5,091 nt of DNA from the NCBI GenBank assembly GCA_026129385.1, contig JAHCIE010000267.1, positions 1-5,091 of the forward strand, given 5' to 3'. This DNA comes from Anaerolineae bacterium. GTDB lineage: Bacteria > Chloroflexota > Anaerolineae > Epilineales > JAHCIE01. Made by a program: the position numbers and the translations under genes. Below are positions 4,712-5,091 of the stretch, in pieces (position 1 is the first letter of the stretch; each line of letters starts with the position of its first letter). Below the pieces are notes generated by a model that saw only the letters and a program-made list of their open reading frames with translations, was not told the DNA's origin and searched no databases.

Positions 4712-5091
4712 TTACTTCTTTTTGGGGGCGGGCTTGGTCGTCGTCGCCTTCCTCGTGGTCGGTGGTCGGTGGTCGGTCGTCGGCCTGGCGGTGGCCAGTG
4801 GTTGGTCGTCGGTCGTCGGTCGTCGGTCGTCGGTCGTCGCCTTCAGGACATCCAGCGCCTGCTGCTCGGCCTGCGTCGCCTTCTTGGAATCGGCGATGGA
4901 CTTGACCTGCTGCGTCGCGCTCGGCTTCGCCAGCATCGCGTCTGCATCCGGCGCGGCCTTGGCGGTCGTCGTCTTGGCGGTGGTCCGTGGTCGGCGATCG
5001 GCGGTCGCCTTCGCCCCATCGGTACTCGCCTTCCCGTTGGTTGGGGCCTCAGCAGCGCCCTTCTCGTCCGGTAAGCGCGGCGTCAGGTTGG
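4712..5091 (-). CDS. C-terminal part of an unidentified Lys/Ala/Thr-rich protein (5' end outside the window)
   Basis: The minus frame is open from the right edge to the TAA at 4714-4712, giving at least 125 residues. It begins NLTPRLPDEKGAAEAP and ends KATTTKPAPKKK. The composition is low-complexity and basic (Lys, Ala, Thr, Pro), apart from an amphipathic, possibly helical stretch (about nt 4915-4845: QQVKSIADSKKATQAEQQAL). Such tails occur on DNA- or RNA-binding and other high-GC proteins, so no function is assigned. An internal ATG at 4936 could be mistaken for the start, but the same frame continues upstream without a stop. Heptamer repeats within it encode TTDDRRP and TTDHRPP units, so part of the tail derives from an expanded repeat. 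The end of the protein is therefore likely to vary between strains. Confidence 0.65.
   Translation of the reverse strand, partial: NLTPRLPDEKGAAEAPTNGKASTDGAKATADRRPRTTAKTTTAKAAPDADAMLAKPSATQQVKSIADSKKATQAEQQALDVLKATTDDRRPTTDDQPLATARPTTDHRPPTTRKATTTKPAPKKK
4755..4839 (+). repeat. Two in-gene heptanucleotide arrays (GTGGTCG and GTCGTCG)
   Basis: The first array holds GTGGTCG three times and GTCGTCG once (4755-4782). The second holds GTGGTTG (4798-4804) and then five perfect GTCGTCG units (4805-4839). Three heptamers make 21 nt, so translation yields a seven-residue repeat (TTDDRRP) without a stop in this frame. Confidence 0.85.
4980..5007 (+). repeat. Degenerate heptanucleotide array, third copy in the right-hand gene
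   Basis: The units are GTGGTCC (4980-4986), GTGGTCG (4987-4993), GCGATCG (4994-5000) and GCGGTCG (5001-5007). They have the same orientation as the arrays at 4755-4839 but are more decayed, which suggests an older copy. Confidence 0.5.

Noticed and set aside
4755..4839. Possible CRISPR array
   Set aside because: The units are 7 bp and contiguous, with no unique spacers, so this is a simple tandem repeat.
4540..5074. Plus-strand frames containing SSVVGRR-type repeats
   Set aside because: These are the antisense reading of the heptamer arrays and of the right-hand gene, with no independent start signal or domain.

Overview
The window reads as high-GC bacterial chromosome, and all five supportable genes lie on the minus strand. 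Read in transcription order from the right edge leftward they are: the C-terminal tail of an unidentified Lys/Ala/Thr-rich protein, a membrane-anchored J-domain protein, a family 2 glycosyltransferase with two C-terminal membrane segments, an ECF-type RNA polymerase sigma factor, and a large sigma-partner-like membrane protein that runs off the left edge just after entering a DUF5667-type domain. The pairing of an ECF sigma factor with a DUF5667 membrane protein, the heptanucleotide (GTCGTCG/GTGGTCG) arrays and the dispersed palindromes all suggest Chloroflexota, probably class Chloroflexia. This assignment comes from remembered gene and repeat styles, not from a marker gene.

Layout. 1-1612 (minus) is the sigma-partner-like gene. 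Its cytoplasmic part is six tandem repeats of about 71 residues, followed by one transmembrane helix and the start of DUF5667. 1613-1656 is a short gap holding a strong Shine-Dalgarno sequence, a perfect 8-bp hairpin and then the start codon. 1657-2205 is the sigma factor. 2206-2585 is a regulatory interval with a near-consensus sigma70-type promoter (TTGACA-N17-TATCAT), a highly structured leader of about 130 nt that ends in a terminator-like hairpin with T6, and three ATTTCG boxes spaced 10 and 11 bp apart. 2586-3614 is the glycosyltransferase and 3767-4492 the J-domain protein. Each of these two has a -10-like hexamer exactly 6 nt before its best ATG, which predicts leaderless mRNAs. 4505-4711 is a patchwork of dispersed repeats. 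4712-5091 is the tail of the unidentified gene, itself invaded by the heptamer repeat.

How it may work together. The sigma factor and the downstream repeat/membrane protein look like one signalling operon: a membrane protein with an extracytoplasmic sensor-like domain and an unusually long, repeated cytoplasmic region, encoded just after the sigma factor it probably controls. The leader could attenuate the operon or yield a separate small RNA, and the hairpin between the two genes could set their translational ratio. The glycosyltransferase and J-domain genes seem to be independent single-gene units with no visible link to this circuit.

The most unusual points are the six-fold amplification of the sigma-partner cytoplasmic module, the structured leader, the hairpin-separated ribosome binding site and the matched pair of predicted leaderless starts. 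None was tested computationally.
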